Both the position numbers and the translations under genes were made by a program. This document shows positions 52,332 through 60,697 of a stretch of DNA of 64,000 nucleotides, in pieces. Within the stretch, counting starts at the first letter, position 1, and each line of letters opens with the position of its first letter. The stretch lies in contig NZ_JUGR01000001.1 of assembly GCF_000800015.1 (NCBI RefSeq), forward strand, positions 3,224,001-3,288,000, written 5' to 3'. The notes below the pieces were generated by a model that did no database searches, was not told the DNA's origin, and worked only from the letters and a program-made list of their open reading frames with translations. The stretch comes from Terriglobus sp. TAA 43 (GTDB taxonomy: Bacteria; Acidobacteriota; Terriglobia; Terriglobales; Acidobacteriaceae).

Positions 52332-52889
52332 CTATTCGCCGCCGGAATCGCCTGGCTGGGCGAAGAGCGAAGGCGGCATCTCCAATACAGGACGACGACG
52401 CGGCGCAACAGAGAGTCCGCGATGCGGAGCAGCATGTGTCCTGCGCTGCCCTGCGGTGGGCCGGTCCAGCAACGAGGCAATCTCATTCAGATCAGAACGC
52501 AGTTTGCGCAGCCGTAACGCGGTGGTGTCTTCCGCATCAGCTTTCTTTATAACCGGGGCTTCGACCACTGGCTCCGGTTCGGGGCGCTTCGCCTCGGACT
52601 TCAACGCCTGCCGCGCGCCGGGGATGGTGTAGCCCTCGTCGTAAAGCAGGCGGCGGATTTCGGCGAGCGTTTCCACATCGCGGCGACGATAAAGGCGCTG
52701 TCCTGTGCCGCCCTTGCCGGGTTTCAATTGCGGAAACTCCGTCTCCCAGAAACGCAGCACATACGGCGGCAGATCCAGCAGCTTGGAGACTTCGCCAATG
52801 CGGAAGTAGAGTTTGTCCGGAATCTGCAGGGTCGCTACGGATTTCGGCTTCCGCTTCGTGTCCGTTCGCGTTGTCTGAAGAGATGCCAA
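52332..52889 (-). CDS. MerR-family transcriptional regulator
   Basis: The 185-residue protein has an N-terminal MerR HTH (residues about 25-95): KLYFRIGEVSKLLDLPPYVLRFWETEFPQLKP, then RLYRRRDVETLAEIRRLLYDEGYTIPGARQAL. The rest is a charged, disordered linker and a short helix (LRLRKLRSDLNEIASLLDRP). There is no cysteine-based metal site, so it belongs to the HspR/MlrA-like group and not to the metal sensors. A candidate small RNA with its own terminator lies just upstream (53004-53170). Confidence 0.9.
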   Translation of the reverse strand: MASLQTTRTDTKRKPKSVATLQIPDKLYFRIGEVSKLLDLPPYVLRFWETEFPQLKPGKGGTGQRLYRRRDVETLAEIRRLLYDEGYTIPGARQALKSEAKRPEPEPVVEAPVIKKADAEDTTALRLRKLRSDLNEIASLLDRPTAGQRRTHAAPHRGLSVAPRRRPVLEMPPSLFAQPGDSGGE

Positions 52890-53003
52890 AAATGTCTGCT
52901 CCGAGTGCCGCGTTTGGGGTCAGTGTAGCTCTCGCGGATGCGGTTTGCGTGGCTTTTTTACGGCAGGGAACGGCCGTGGTTCCCCTTTTCATGGGGGAAA
53001 AGG

Positions 53004-53170
53004 GGGAAAAAAAAGGCCCCGCATTGGGCGGGGCCTCGCTCATGGACAGGAACAGCGGGCAGTCGAAATTCCAATCGCCGCGTCGGTTTGCCTCCTGGGG
53101 CCGTCTCCCTGACGAAAAGACCCCGAACCTACTATGCCAACGCTACGGATGGGATGGACTTCACCAGCCA
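53004..53170 (-). ncRNA. Candidate small RNA (6S-like size) or leader of the MerR gene
   Basis: A minus-strand promoter (53177-53205) is followed by about 150 bp without a protein frame, then a strong terminator (53012-53036) with eight U. The transcript would be about 165 nt. Inside are a GGGGTC/GGCCCC helix enclosing a CGTC/GACG hairpin (about 53095-53125). I could not fit known riboswitch signatures. The length is like 6S RNA, but I found no long closing stem, so that identity is only a guess. It could also be an attenuator for MerR. Confidence 0.45.
53012..53036 (-). terminator. Strong intrinsic terminator of the candidate small RNA
   Basis: On the minus strand GGCCCCGC and GCGGGGCC form an 8-bp all G+C stem with a short loop. 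T8 follows directly (complement of 53005-53012). A second hairpin, CCCCTTTTC/GAAAAGGGG (52983-52991 with 52998-53006), lies just beyond. Confidence 0.85.
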
Positions 53171-53176
53171 CACTAA

Positions 53177-53205
53177 ATATTGGGGTAAGATATCAAGATT
53201 GTCAA
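53177..53205 (-). promoter_or_regulatory. Sigma-70-type promoter of the candidate small RNA
   Basis: A perfect TTGACA (53200-53205) is followed, after exactly 17 bp, by CAATAT (53177-53182); shifting one base gives AATATT with a better -10 match. Predicted start near 53170. No protein start follows for about 280 bp, which supports an RNA product. Confidence 0.6.
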
Positions 53206-53319
53206 GAAAGTGGTGCAATTTTTCTGTGGACAAAATTCACAGGGAACCGGCAGTGAAAAACCGCCGTATTCTCTCCACATCGCTACATGTGTGTTTTCCG
53301 GTGGCGAGGAGGATCTGTC

Positions 53320-53940
53320 ATGCATGCACGTGTACGCCTGATTGCCGCAACTGCGCTTCTTCTTCCGCTGGCTGGCTGCTTTATTCAGACCAAAAAGGAT
53401 GCGAACGGCAAGGAAAGCAATGTCGATATCCAGACGCCGCTCGGTGGCATGTCGGTAAAGACCGACAATGCGGCTGTCTCCGCGAAACTGGGCCTTCCCG
53501 TTTATCCCGGTGCTGTACCCGAGAAGAAGAAGGACAACGATGAAAGCTCCGCGGACGTGAATATGAATTTCGGTCCGTTCCACCTGCGTGTGTTGGCCCA
53601 GGGATACACCTCCACGGACAGCCCGGATAAGGTGCGCGCCTTTTATCAGAAGGCGCTGGGGCAGTACGGTGACGTGATCGAATGTCAGGGCAAGAATCCG
53701 GTCAATGGTTCAGCCTCGCATACGGCCCAGGGGCTAACTTGCGACAACGACAATCACATTTCGGTGAGCAACGACCAGAAGAACAAGATCAAGCTCGATG
53801 CCAACGAGACGGAGCTAAAAGCCGGGTCGAAGTCGCGGCAGCACATCGTTGGCTTTGAGGCAAAGGACGGCGGCACAAAGTTTGGCCTGGTCGCGCTGGA
53901 ACTGCCTACGGATAGTGACGACGCCAAGCAGGCGAACTAA
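53320..53940 (+). CDS. Putative lipoprotein of unknown function
   Basis: The 206-residue product starts MHARVRLIAATALLLPLAGC, a lipoprotein signal with Cys20. The soluble part has AAVSAKLGLPVYPGAV, then VRAFYQKALGQYGDVIEC and a C-terminal FGLVALELP. This pattern, peptide to YPGA then FY...L..YG, recurs in Acidobacteriota lipoproteins without a known role. The ATG at 53320 is right because GAGGAGG lies upstream and the lipobox follows. It precedes the zinc-ribbon membrane protein gene by 48 bp on the same strand. Confidence 0.75.
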   Translation: MHARVRLIAATALLLPLAGCFIQTKKDANGKESNVDIQTPLGGMSVKTDNAAVSAKLGLPVYPGAVPEKKKDNDESSADVNMNFGPFHLRVLAQGYTSTDSPDKVRAFYQKALGQYGDVIECQGKNPVNGSASHTAQGLTCDNDNHISVSNDQKNKIKLDANETELKAGSKSRQHIVGFEAKDGGTKFGLVALELPTDSDDAKQAN

Positions 53941-53988
53941 GTTCGCGGCCAGCGGTCAGGGCATCTTGAAACGCGATAGCCTTGGTAT

Positions 53989-54690
53989 ATGACGGAACAC
54001 TGTGCGCGCTGCGGAGCTGCGTTACCGATAGTCGATGGTGATACGGCGGCGTTCTGCGCTGTCTGCGGCCTGCCACAACTGCGCGTATCTTCTGAGGCGA
54101 TGGTGGCTGTCGTGCCGTCGCCCGCCGAAGGCGAGCCGGAAAAACGGCTGGATCATCCTCGATTGGATTGGGGAACAGGCCTTCGCATGGTCGCTCTGGT
54201 GTCTGCCGTGGGAGCCATCGCACCCAGCCTGCTGCCTGGCACTGTTGCCACCGGATCTGCTGGCGGTTTGTCGTTGCTGGCCATGCCGCTGCTGACCGTG
54301 GCCGCTGTGACGCTCTATCACCGCAGCCGTCCGCGACGCGAAATCTCGCCGATCATTGGCGGCCGGCTTGGCGCCACGCTGGGCCTCATGGTGGGTGCCT
54401 GGATCGCATTTCTTACGGGAGCGGTCGGGTTTACCCTGCGCTATCACTACCATTCCACCACCCTCGATAGCGCCCTGCAGCAGGGTTTCGATTCCATGAT
54501 GGTGCGTATGCAGGAAGCTGGTCCGCAGCCGCCGGAACTGATCGGATTTATTCGTTCGCCGGAGTTTCTTGCGGGATCATTCCTGATGGGCCATGTCTTC
54601 AGCATTCTGCTCCTGGTGATTACAGGAACGGTCTGCGGCTGGCTGGCAGGGGCGCTGTTGCGCTCGCGTCGTCAGCGCCTCACGCAGTAG
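53989..54690 (+). CDS. Zinc-ribbon membrane protein of unknown function
   Basis: The 233-residue protein has an N-terminal zinc ribbon (HCARCGAALPIVDGDTAAFCAVCGLP, four cysteines in two CxxC). About four membrane segments follow: LRMVALVSAVGAIAPSLLP, GGLSLLAMPLLTVAAVTLY, LGATLGLMVGAWIAFLTGAVGFTL and SFLMGHVFSILLLVITGTVCGWLAGALL. It is likely an inner-membrane protein with its ribbon in the cytoplasm. No family name is known to me. It lies between the lipoprotein gene and pyrR. Confidence 0.75.
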   Translation: MTEHCARCGAALPIVDGDTAAFCAVCGLPQLRVSSEAMVAVVPSPAEGEPEKRLDHPRLDWGTGLRMVALVSAVGAIAPSLLPGTVATGSAGGLSLLAMPLLTVAAVTLYHRSRPRREISPIIGGRLGATLGLMVGAWIAFLTGAVGFTLRYHYHSTTLDSALQQGFDSMMVRMQEAGPQPPELIGFIRSPEFLAGSFLMGHVFSILLLVITGTVCGWLAGALLRSRRQRLTQ

Positions 54691-54756
54691 AGGCAGGCAG
54701 TCTGATACAGGGCGCCGCTTGCCCCGCGCTTCGCCTCCTTCTATCATCACGGCACG

Positions 54757-55347
54757 ATGAGCGACGCAATCACCACGCCCGAAACCACTACCTCCAAGCC
54801 CAACATCCGCGAGAAGGGGCGACTAATGTCGGCCTCTGAGATTGACCGTACTCTGGTGCGCCTGGCCCATCAGATCGTGGAAAAGCAGGAGGGAAGCAGC
54901 AACCTTGGGCTGGTTGGTATCAAGCGCCGCGGCATCCCGCTGGCCCAGCGCATCGCAAAGATCATTGAAGGTATTGAGAAGCAACCGGTACAGACTGGCG
55001 TGCTGGATATCTCCTTCTATCGTGATGACTTATCCACGGCGGGTAACAAGCCCATCGTGGAGAAGGGCGACATCGGTTTCGATATTGAAGGCCGCGACAT
55101 CGTCCTGCTGGACGACGTTCTGTACACGGGCCGCACCATCCGCGCCGCGCTGGATGCGTTGTTTGATCACGGACGCCCGCGCTCGGTGCGTCTGCTGGTG
55201 CTGATTGATCGCGGTCACCGCGAATTGCCCATTGAAGCGCAGTTTATCGGTCGTGTTGTGCCCACTTCCTCGAAAGAAATCATCGAAGTGAAGCTGCGCG
55301 AGGTCGACGGCAACGACCAGGTGTTGCTGGTGGAGCGTCTGGACTAA
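54757..55347 (+). CDS. pyrR: Bifunctional pyrimidine operon regulator / uracil phosphoribosyltransferase
   Basis: The 196-residue PRTase-fold protein has [38 protein letters not shown], the PRPP site [21 protein letters not shown] and [23 protein letters not shown], all PyrR marks. In Gram-positives PyrR binds pyr mRNA leaders with UMP and also makes UMP from uracil. Here pyrB and pyrC lie 5 kb away and no PyrR-binding leader was recognised, so the enzymatic role may dominate. The first 25 residues are an unconserved lead. An intrinsic terminator follows. Confidence 0.9.
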   Translation: MSDAITTPETTTSKPNIREKGRLMSASEIDRTLVRLAHQIVEKQEGSSNLGLVGIKRRGIPLAQRIAKIIEGIEKQPVQTGVLDISFYRDDLSTAGNKPIVEKGDIGFDIEGRDIVLLDDVLYTGRTIRAALDALFDHGRPRSVRLLVLIDRGHRELPIEAQFIGRVVPTSSKEIIEVKLREVDGNDQVLLVERLD

Positions 55348-55371
55348 CTCGTAGCAAAACGAAAGACGGAG

Positions 55372-55389
55372 ACCGGTCATTTGGCCGGT
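55372..55389 (+). terminator. Intrinsic terminator after pyrR
   Basis: ACCGGTC (55372-55378) and GGCCGGT (55383-55389), with one G-U pair and an ATTT loop, are followed by TTTTCCTTTCT. It lies 25 bp after the pyrR stop. Confidence 0.8.
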
Positions 55390-55502
55390 TTTTCCTTTCT
55401 GTCAAAAAATACAGATGCAAAATTCACCGTGCGGGCGTAGAAAGTCTTCGTCCCGGCTCTGGCTCTTTAGCGGATCGGGATTCTCTCAGGAGGAGACTTT
55501 TC

Positions 55503-56249
55503 ATGCCCCTTGGCAAACGCTGTATTGCAGAGTTCTTCGGTACTTTCTGGCTGGTGTTTGGTGGATGTGGCAGCGCGGTGCTGGCGGCTGCGTTTCCGTC
55601 GCTGGGCATCGGTTTTGCAGGAGTGGCGCTGGCTTTCGGCCTCACCGTTCTCACCATGGCCTATACGCTGGGCCATATTTCCGGCGGCCATTTCAATCCG
55701 GCTGTCACCCTGGGCCTGTGTGCGGGCAAGCGCTTTCCGGCGAAGGATGTCATTCCGTACTGGGTGGCACAGGTGATTGGCGCGGTCGCAGCTGCGGGCG
55801 TGCTTTATGTCATTGCCAGCGGCAAGGCTGGCTTCAGCCTGGAAGGTGGCTTCGCTTCCAATGGTTATGGTCTCCATTCTCCTGGCGGATATTCGCTGAT
55901 GGCCTGCATGGTGATTGAGATTGTGCTGACAGCGTTCTTCCTGCTCATCATCATGGGTTCCACGGATAAGCGCGTTCCCAACGGCTTTGCGCCGCTTGCC
56001 ATTGGTTTGGGACTAACGCTGATTCACCTCATCTCCATTCCGGTAACGAACACCTCGGTCAACCCGGCACGCAGCCTTGGACCGGCGGTATTTGTAGGCG
56101 GATGGGCGTTACAGCAGGTGTGGCTCTTCTGGGTGGCTCCACTGATCGGCGGTTTGGTCGGTGGATTGATCTATGAATTGCTTTTCAGCGAATACAAAGA
56201 AACGCCGGTATTCAAAGCCACCGAACAGGATGTTGCTAACGTTCGTTAA
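55503..56249 (+). CDS. aqpZ: Aquaporin
   Basis: The 248-residue channel has six membrane helices and the two NPA half-helices, [15 protein letters not shown] and [17 protein letters not shown]. This is the AqpZ layout for water passage. [29 protein letters not shown] is the typical first helix. Arg after the second NPA (NPARS) is the selectivity-filter residue. AGGAGAC precedes the ATG at 55503. A terminator hairpin follows. Confidence 0.95.
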   Translation: MPLGKRCIAEFFGTFWLVFGGCGSAVLAAAFPSLGIGFAGVALAFGLTVLTMAYTLGHISGGHFNPAVTLGLCAGKRFPAKDVIPYWVAQVIGAVAAAGVLYVIASGKAGFSLEGGFASNGYGLHSPGGYSLMACMVIEIVLTAFFLLIIMGSTDKRVPNGFAPLAIGLGLTLIHLISIPVTNTSVNPARSLGPAVFVGGWALQQVWLFWVAPLIGGLVGGLIYELLFSEYKETPVFKATEQDVANVR

Positions 56250-56277
56250 GAATCGCGTTTGGAAAAGAAGCATGGAA

Positions 56278-56308
56278 AGAGGGCATGGCATACATCGTCA
56301 TGCCCTCT
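56278..56308 (+). terminator. Terminator-like hairpin after aqpZ
   Basis: AGAGGGCATG (56278-56287) and CATGCCCTCT (56299-56308) form a 10-bp stem with an 11-nt loop, 28 bp after the aqpZ stop. TCTGCATCTGG follows, a weak U-tract. Confidence 0.65.
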
Positions 56309-56434
56309 TCTGCATCTGGAGCGCGGTCGCATGAATCAGATGAGGACAATTTGCCCGGGGACAAGCGGGTTTGTTCTTATGACAGAGATGACAGCGACGT
56401 TTTTAGCAACGGCATGTGGCAGCGACGGTGCACG

Positions 56435-57574
56435 ATGAAGATCGGCATCACCTGCTATCCCACGTATGGCGGCAGTGGCGTCGTTGCCACGGAGCTGGGT
56501 ATTGAACTGGCGGCGCGCGGCCACCAGGTGCACTTCATCACGTATCAACAGCCGTTTCGTTTGACGGGTCGTGAGGAAGGCATCTTCTTCCACGAGGTGG
56601 CAGTCACCAGCTATCCCTTGTTTCAATATCCCCCGTATGACCTTGCGCTTGCGAGCCGCATGGCAGAAGTGGCGGAGTTTTACGGGCTGGATCTGCTGCA
56701 TGTTCACTACGCCATTCCGCACAGCGTAAGCGCGCTGCTGGCGCGGCAGATGCTGGCGGCACGCGGCATCCGCTTGCCGTTTATCACTACGCTGCACGGC
56801 ACAGACATTACGCTCGTCGGGCAGGACCCCGGCTATCTTCCCATTACGAAATTCGGCATTGAAGAAAGTGATGGTGTCACCTCGATCTCTGCGGACCTGA
56901 AAGAGACCACGGTGCGGTCTTTTGGCGTGCAGAAGGAGATTGAGGTCATTCGCAATTTTGTAAATTGCGATGTCTACAAGCCGGACGATGAAAAGCGGCG
57001 CGCTCTGCGTCCTCGTTATGCGAAAGCGGACGAGAAGATACTCATTCATCTTTCAAACTTCCGTCGCGTAAAACGTGTCGGCGATGTCGTGGAAGTCTTT
57101 GCGCGCGTGGCGCGCGAAGTGCCTTCGAGGCTGATGCTGATTGGCGACGGACCAGACCGCAGCATCGCGGAATCGCTGGCGCTGCGTTACGGCATCCAGG
57201 ATCGCATTCACTTTCTAGGCAAGCAGGACAGCGTGCAGGACCTGTTGTTGCTGGGCGATCTGATGCTGATGCCGTCAGAGATGGAAAGCTTCGGCCTGGC
57301 TGCGCTGGAGGGTATGGCGTGCCGCGTGCCGTGCATTGCCACACGCGTAGGCGGAGTGCCGGAACTGGTGGAAGACGGCGTAAATGGATTGCTCTTTGCC
57401 GTTGGCGATGTGAAAGCGATGGCCGCAGGGGCGATTGAGATCCTGGCAGACGAACCGCGCCAGCAGGCGATGGCGGCAGCCGCCCGCAAGACGGCGCAGG
57501 ACAAGTTCTGCACCAGCCGGATCATTCCCATGTACGAGCGCTATTACGAACAGGTGTTGAACGGCGCCACGTAA
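56435..57574 (+). CDS. bshA: N-acetyl-alpha-D-glucosaminyl L-malate synthase BshA
   Basis: The 379-residue GT-B glycosyltransferase makes the first intermediate of bacillithiol from UDP-GlcNAc and L-malate. It starts MKIGITCYPTYGGSGVVATELGIELAARGH and has LHGTDITLVGQDPGY, GVTSISADLKETT and VIRNFVNCDVYKP. A C-terminal donor domain follows, with ILIHLSNFRRVKRVGDVVEVFARV and EMESFGLAALEGMACRVPCIATRVGGVPELV. The match to BshA is close throughout. The ATG at 56435 begins the fold; 50 upstream open codons include the aqpZ terminator. bshB and bshC are not in the window. Confidence 0.9.
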   Translation: MKIGITCYPTYGGSGVVATELGIELAARGHQVHFITYQQPFRLTGREEGIFFHEVAVTSYPLFQYPPYDLALASRMAEVAEFYGLDLLHVHYAIPHSVSALLARQMLAARGIRLPFITTLHGTDITLVGQDPGYLPITKFGIEESDGVTSISADLKETTVRSFGVQKEIEVIRNFVNCDVYKPDDEKRRALRPRYAKADEKILIHLSNFRRVKRVGDVVEVFARVAREVPSRLMLIGDGPDRSIAESLALRYGIQDRIHFLGKQDSVQDLLLLGDLMLMPSEMESFGLAALEGMACRVPCIATRVGGVPELVEDGVNGLLFAVGDVKAMAAGAIEILADEPRQQAMAAAARKTAQDKFCTSRIIPMYERYYEQVLNGAT

Positions 57575-57703
57575 ATGTTCAGGTTCTTTATAGGTTATTG
57601 ACGCTGCGAAAGTGAGTGGCGTGGATACCTTCGCGACCGGGAGCTATCAGCCGACATAAGACGTGGATGGTCGAACATATCTCGAATTACCAGTATTTCC
57701 GCA

Positions 57704-57734
57704 ATTTCGCGATGTGCTACTATCCCCGCGAAAT
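57704..57734. promoter_or_regulatory. Inverted repeat around a -10-like box before the 65-residue gene
   Basis: ATTTCGCG (57704-57711) and CGCGAAAT (57727-57734) are perfect 8-bp inverted arms with 15 bp between. The spacer contains TACTAT (57718-57723), a possible -10. It stands just before GGGAGG and the ATG at 57747. It could be an operator across the promoter, or a 5' leader hairpin. Confidence 0.4.
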
Positions 57735-57746
57735 GGGAGGTAGCTT

Positions 57747-57944
57747 ATGGCGAACATCAAGGAAATTGAAGAAGTAATTATGGTAATCGGCAGTAAGGGC
57801 AGCGATGGCGGTTATTCGGTGCTGACGCCACATGGCTTACTGCATGTTCCGGGTAATAATCCGCTCATACGCGAAGCCTACGCTGCGCTGGTAAAGGCTA
57901 ACTTGAAGGTGCAGGAAATCGCTCAGAAGCAGCACGCAGGTTAG
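57747..57944 (+). CDS. Small conserved-looking protein of unknown function
   Basis: The 65-residue product (MANIKEIEEVIMVIGSKGSD) has an organised alpha/beta pattern, GGYSVLTPHGLLHVPGNNPLIREAYAALVKA, and a basic C-terminal helix. GGGAGG lies 7 bp before the ATG, a strong ribosome site. The codon pattern matches the surrounding chromosome. I know no family. It may be a small regulatory or adaptor protein. It is alone between bshA and the nucleoside permease gene. Confidence 0.65.
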   Translation: MANIKEIEEVIMVIGSKGSDGGYSVLTPHGLLHVPGNNPLIREAYAALVKANLKVQEIAQKQHAG

Positions 57945-58017
57945 CGGAGTCTATCTGGCAGCAATCGCAATTTGTTCAAAGCCAGAGTTAATCACATTCA
58001 ATTGTGTCTGCAGACAC

Positions 58018-59085
58018 TTACATCTTCATCCATTCGGCAACGACTCGATGACCTATGGTGTAGGCGGCTTCGAGTGCCGGCAGATAACCGGTGTATGCGC
58101 CGTGCTTTTCGCTGGCCAGATTTTCCGCTGCTGTCACACCCGGAGCGGGCATGTCAAAGTTGCTGGCGGTACGCAGTAACAGTGCGCGATTCCAGTCCGC
58201 TTTGCCTTGCTGCGTCAGCGACCATAGCGCCAGCATCGAGCCGGTGTCGTTCATCGCGGTCGTGCCCAGGTGCGCCACGCCGTCTGTCTCAAACTCCACC
58301 CAGCGATGCGCCCACGCATCCATCTTTGCGCCGTGCCAGAAGATTTCTGTGGCCATGTTCGCGCCGATAATCACTTTGGGGCTGCGCGCTGTGCCTGCGA
58401 ACCCCTTGTATTGAAGCCGCAGTTTACGCATGGCGTCGTCTTCCGGAAGCTTTGCGTCACGTGTCAGCGTAAACGCCCACTGCATGAGCGCCGTGTTCAT
58501 GCGAATCACGTTGCCGCGCCGGTTCACGTGCGCGTCCGCGCCCTTCCATGTGCGGACATCATCTTCCCAATTCGCGCCACCCTTGGGGTCGGACTGCGTG
58601 ACACCGTCGAGCGAAAGGAAACCATCCGGCCAATCCTTGGGTGATTCACGCGGATCAATTTCCTTCGCCAAATCGCCGTTGATGATGAAGTCTGTCCACA
58701 CGGCGTCGCCAATGGTGCCGTCAGCGGGTGAGATGCCTGCAATGCCATTCAAGAGCCAGTGCGCCTGACGCAGATCGAAGCGGGGATCGCTACCCAGGGC
58801 CATCAGATTCACACCGGGCTTGATGTTGCCGGGCCCGACGGCGACAGCAATCTCTGTTCCGTCAGCGTTTGCACGGACGGCGCGCGTCATCCCGGGGACT
58901 TCAATCACCCGATCCAGGTGATCGCGTTCTACCCACAGCTGCAACTCACCGGGACGGTCGCCGGTATCGTTGCCCACTTCGAAGTAACTGACGATGACAA
59001 CTTTCGGGCGCAAAACCGGCTGTTGCGAGAGTGCTGCGACGCTGCATACGAAGGGCAGCAGGCTGAAAATCTGGCGAAGACGCAT
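58018..59085 (-). CDS. Purine nucleoside permease (NUP-family) protein
   Basis: The 355-residue product starts MRLRQIFSLLPFVCSVAALS, a signal peptide. It follows the NUP family pattern (PF06516): LRPKVVIVSYFEVGNDTGDRPGELQLWVERD, GVNLMALGSDPRFDLRQAHWLLNGIAGISP and GDAVWTDFIINGDLAKEIDPRE. VAHLGTTAMNDTGSMLALWSL and NFDMPAPGVTAAENL come later. Family members were tied to nucleoside uptake in Candida, and the fold is that of nucleoside phosphorylases, so it may bind or cleave nucleosides in the periplasm. The ATG at 59085 is preferred over 59103 because of the signal peptide. Confidence 0.8.
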   Translation of the reverse strand: MRLRQIFSLLPFVCSVAALSQQPVLRPKVVIVSYFEVGNDTGDRPGELQLWVERDHLDRVIEVPGMTRAVRANADGTEIAVAVGPGNIKPGVNLMALGSDPRFDLRQAHWLLNGIAGISPADGTIGDAVWTDFIINGDLAKEIDPRESPKDWPDGFLSLDGVTQSDPKGGANWEDDVRTWKGADAHVNRRGNVIRMNTALMQWAFTLTRDAKLPEDDAMRKLRLQYKGFAGTARSPKVIIGANMATEIFWHGAKMDAWAHRWVEFETDGVAHLGTTAMNDTGSMLALWSLTQQGKADWNRALLLRTASNFDMPAPGVTAAENLASEKHGAYTGYLPALEAAYTIGHRVVAEWMKM

Positions 59086-59116
59086 ACATTCAGGAAAACA
59101 CAACCGACATCAGCAC

Positions 59117-59150
59117 AAAGGGTGAGTGGCACAGAGGCCACTCACCCTTT
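59117..59150 (-). terminator. Intrinsic terminator after the RcnB-like gene
   Basis: AAAGGGTGAGTGGC (59117-59130) and GCCACTCACCCTTT (59137-59150) form a perfect 14-bp stem with a 6-nt loop. On the minus strand it follows the RcnB-like gene by 19 bp and ends in TTTGTG, before the nucleoside permease gene. Confidence 0.85.
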
Positions 59151-59169
59151 ACTTGTCTTGCTGTCAGAA

Positions 59170-59508
59170 CTAATGAGCGGTCGAAGCCACGATCGCGGAT
59201 GCGATGATGCCGGTTGCCACTGCTGCCATCACGTAGTTGCCATCCACTTCGCGCCACTCGTAGCCACGCGGCGGTGCAGACAAGTGGTAGCTGCGGTAGT
59301 CGACGCGGCGGCCGCGATTCCAGTCATTGGGCGGCATGCGATATCCCTTGTGCCAGTTATCGTGGCGAACATATCCGTGGGGCGGCGGAGGAGGATGCCC
59401 ATGATCATCGCGGTGATCATCGTAGTGCTGAGCAAAAGCCGATGCTGCGGGCAGGGCCATCGCGCATGTCAGAACCACACCTGCAAACCTGGTCATGTTG
59501 GTCTTCAT
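59170..59508 (-). CDS. RcnB-like periplasmic protein
   Basis: The 112-residue product has a signal peptide (TRFAGVVLTCAMALPAASAFAQ). A His/Asp/Pro-rich stretch (HYDDHRDDHGHPPPPPHG) follows, likely to bind metal. The RcnB domain has PPNDWNRGRRVDYRSYHLSAPPRGYEWREVDGNYVMAAVATGIIASAI. RcnB helps nickel and cobalt homeostasis in E. coli; the family is wider and the metal here is not known. ATG at 59508. Confidence 0.8.
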   Translation of the reverse strand: MKTNMTRFAGVVLTCAMALPAASAFAQHYDDHRDDHGHPPPPPHGYVRHDNWHKGYRMPPNDWNRGRRVDYRSYHLSAPPRGYEWREVDGNYVMAAVATGIIASAIVASTAH

Positions 59509-59617
59509 TTTTTCTGTACTCCTTCGTTCTCGTCCTGCGGGCGAACATTGTGCACCGCCGACACAGACCGTTTAGACACCGTGTTGCCACTGCAGGATGT
59601 TGTGTGCCGATGAGGAT

Positions 59618-59646
59618 TTCGCAAAGATTCGCATGCGCGATATAAG
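59618..59646 (+). promoter_or_regulatory. Possible promoter of pyrB-pyrC
   Basis: TTCGCA (59618-59623, 4 of 6) and TATAAG (59641-59646, 5 of 6) are 17 bp apart. Transcription would start near 59654, about 70 nt before the pyrB ATG at 59723. Confidence 0.4.
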
Positions 59647-59722
59647 TTGTCCCGTCTTTGTCGCAAAGCTGCGCCAGAAGAGGACACTCTGGGCTTTGGG
59701 CTGCTAACATCGCAAAGAACCC

Positions 59723-60697
59723 ATGAGCACTGCAGCTGCCAACCCGACAGCGTCCCATCCTGGCTCACTTACCTCTATTCATGACATTTCACTCGATGGC
59801 ATTACTCGCCTGCTGGCGCTGACGAACCGGCTGGTTGCGGAACCGCATCGCGAGCGTATGAAACATCTGGATGGACGCAAGGTAGCCCTGTTGTTTTACG
59901 AGTCATCCACGCGTACGCGCACCAGCTTTGAGTTGGCCGCGAAATCGCTGGGTGCTATGACCACGCTTGTGAGCGATAAATCATCGTCCATCGAAAAGGG
60001 CGAAAGCCTGCACGACACTGGTGTGACGCTGCGTGCGTTGGGCGCGGAGTGCATCATTCTGCGTTCGAATTATTCCGGCGCACCGGAAGTCCTCGCACGT
60101 TCCACAGGTTTGCCTGTGTTGAATGCGGGCGACGGCATGCACGAGCATCCTTCTCAGGCACTGCTGGATCTGCGCACGATGTTGGTGCGGCTTGGCTTGT
60201 CGCAGCAACTTACGTCAACGACGATGACAGGAAAGACCGTCGTCATCACAGGCGATATCCGTCATTCGCGCGTGGCGCGTTCGAATGCGATTCTGCTGCC
60301 CAAGCTGGGCGCACGCGTGATCTTCTGCGGGCCGCCGGAACTGTGCCCAAAGGAAGCGTTGGATCTATCGCATGGCGTTGAGATTGAGCGCGATTTTGAA
60401 AAGGCATTGCAGCAAGCCGATGTGGCAATGATGCTGCGCATTCAGCGCGAGCGTCTTGCAGGATTGGACATTGATTCCGCTGAGTACATCGCGGGATATC
60501 AGTTGAACGAACAGCGTCTGCGCGCGCATGCGCCGAAGGTTTTGGTGATGCATCCCGGCCCCATGGTGCGTGGATTGGAAATTGATTCTGCCGCGGCAGA
60601 TGGGCCGCAGTCGGCGATTGAAGAGCAGGTGACGCATGGTCTTGCTGTGCGCATGGCGCTGCTGCATCGCGCGCTGCTGGGGGAGACAAACGCATGA
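59723..60697 (+). CDS. pyrB: Aspartate carbamoyltransferase catalytic chain
   Basis: The 324-residue enzyme joins carbamoyl phosphate to aspartate, the first committed step of pyrimidine synthesis. The carbamoyl-phosphate site is LLFYESSTRTRTSFELAAKSLG, with SSSIEKGESLHDTGVTLRALG. The central HPSQALLDLRTML (after GDGMHE) and the later DVAMMLRIQRERL and VLVMHPGPMVRGLEI are typical. The first 18 residues are unconserved. It has no pyrI-type regulatory partner. It overlaps pyrC by four bases (ATGA). Confidence 0.95.
   Translation: MSTAAANPTASHPGSLTSIHDISLDGITRLLALTNRLVAEPHRERMKHLDGRKVALLFYESSTRTRTSFELAAKSLGAMTTLVSDKSSSIEKGESLHDTGVTLRALGAECIILRSNYSGAPEVLARSTGLPVLNAGDGMHEHPSQALLDLRTMLVRLGLSQQLTSTTMTGKTVVITGDIRHSRVARSNAILLPKLGARVIFCGPPELCPKEALDLSHGVEIERDFEKALQQADVAMMLRIQRERLAGLDIDSAEYIAGYQLNEQRLRAHAPKVLVMHPGPMVRGLEIDSAAADGPQSAIEEQVTHGLAVRMALLHRALLGETNA

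Noticed and set aside
53004-53170. c-di-GMP, SAM, cobalamin or SRP RNA identity for the candidate small RNA.
   Set aside because: A GGCAAACC word recalls the c-di-GMP-I riboswitch, but the other conserved parts are missing; no signature of the remaining classes was found.
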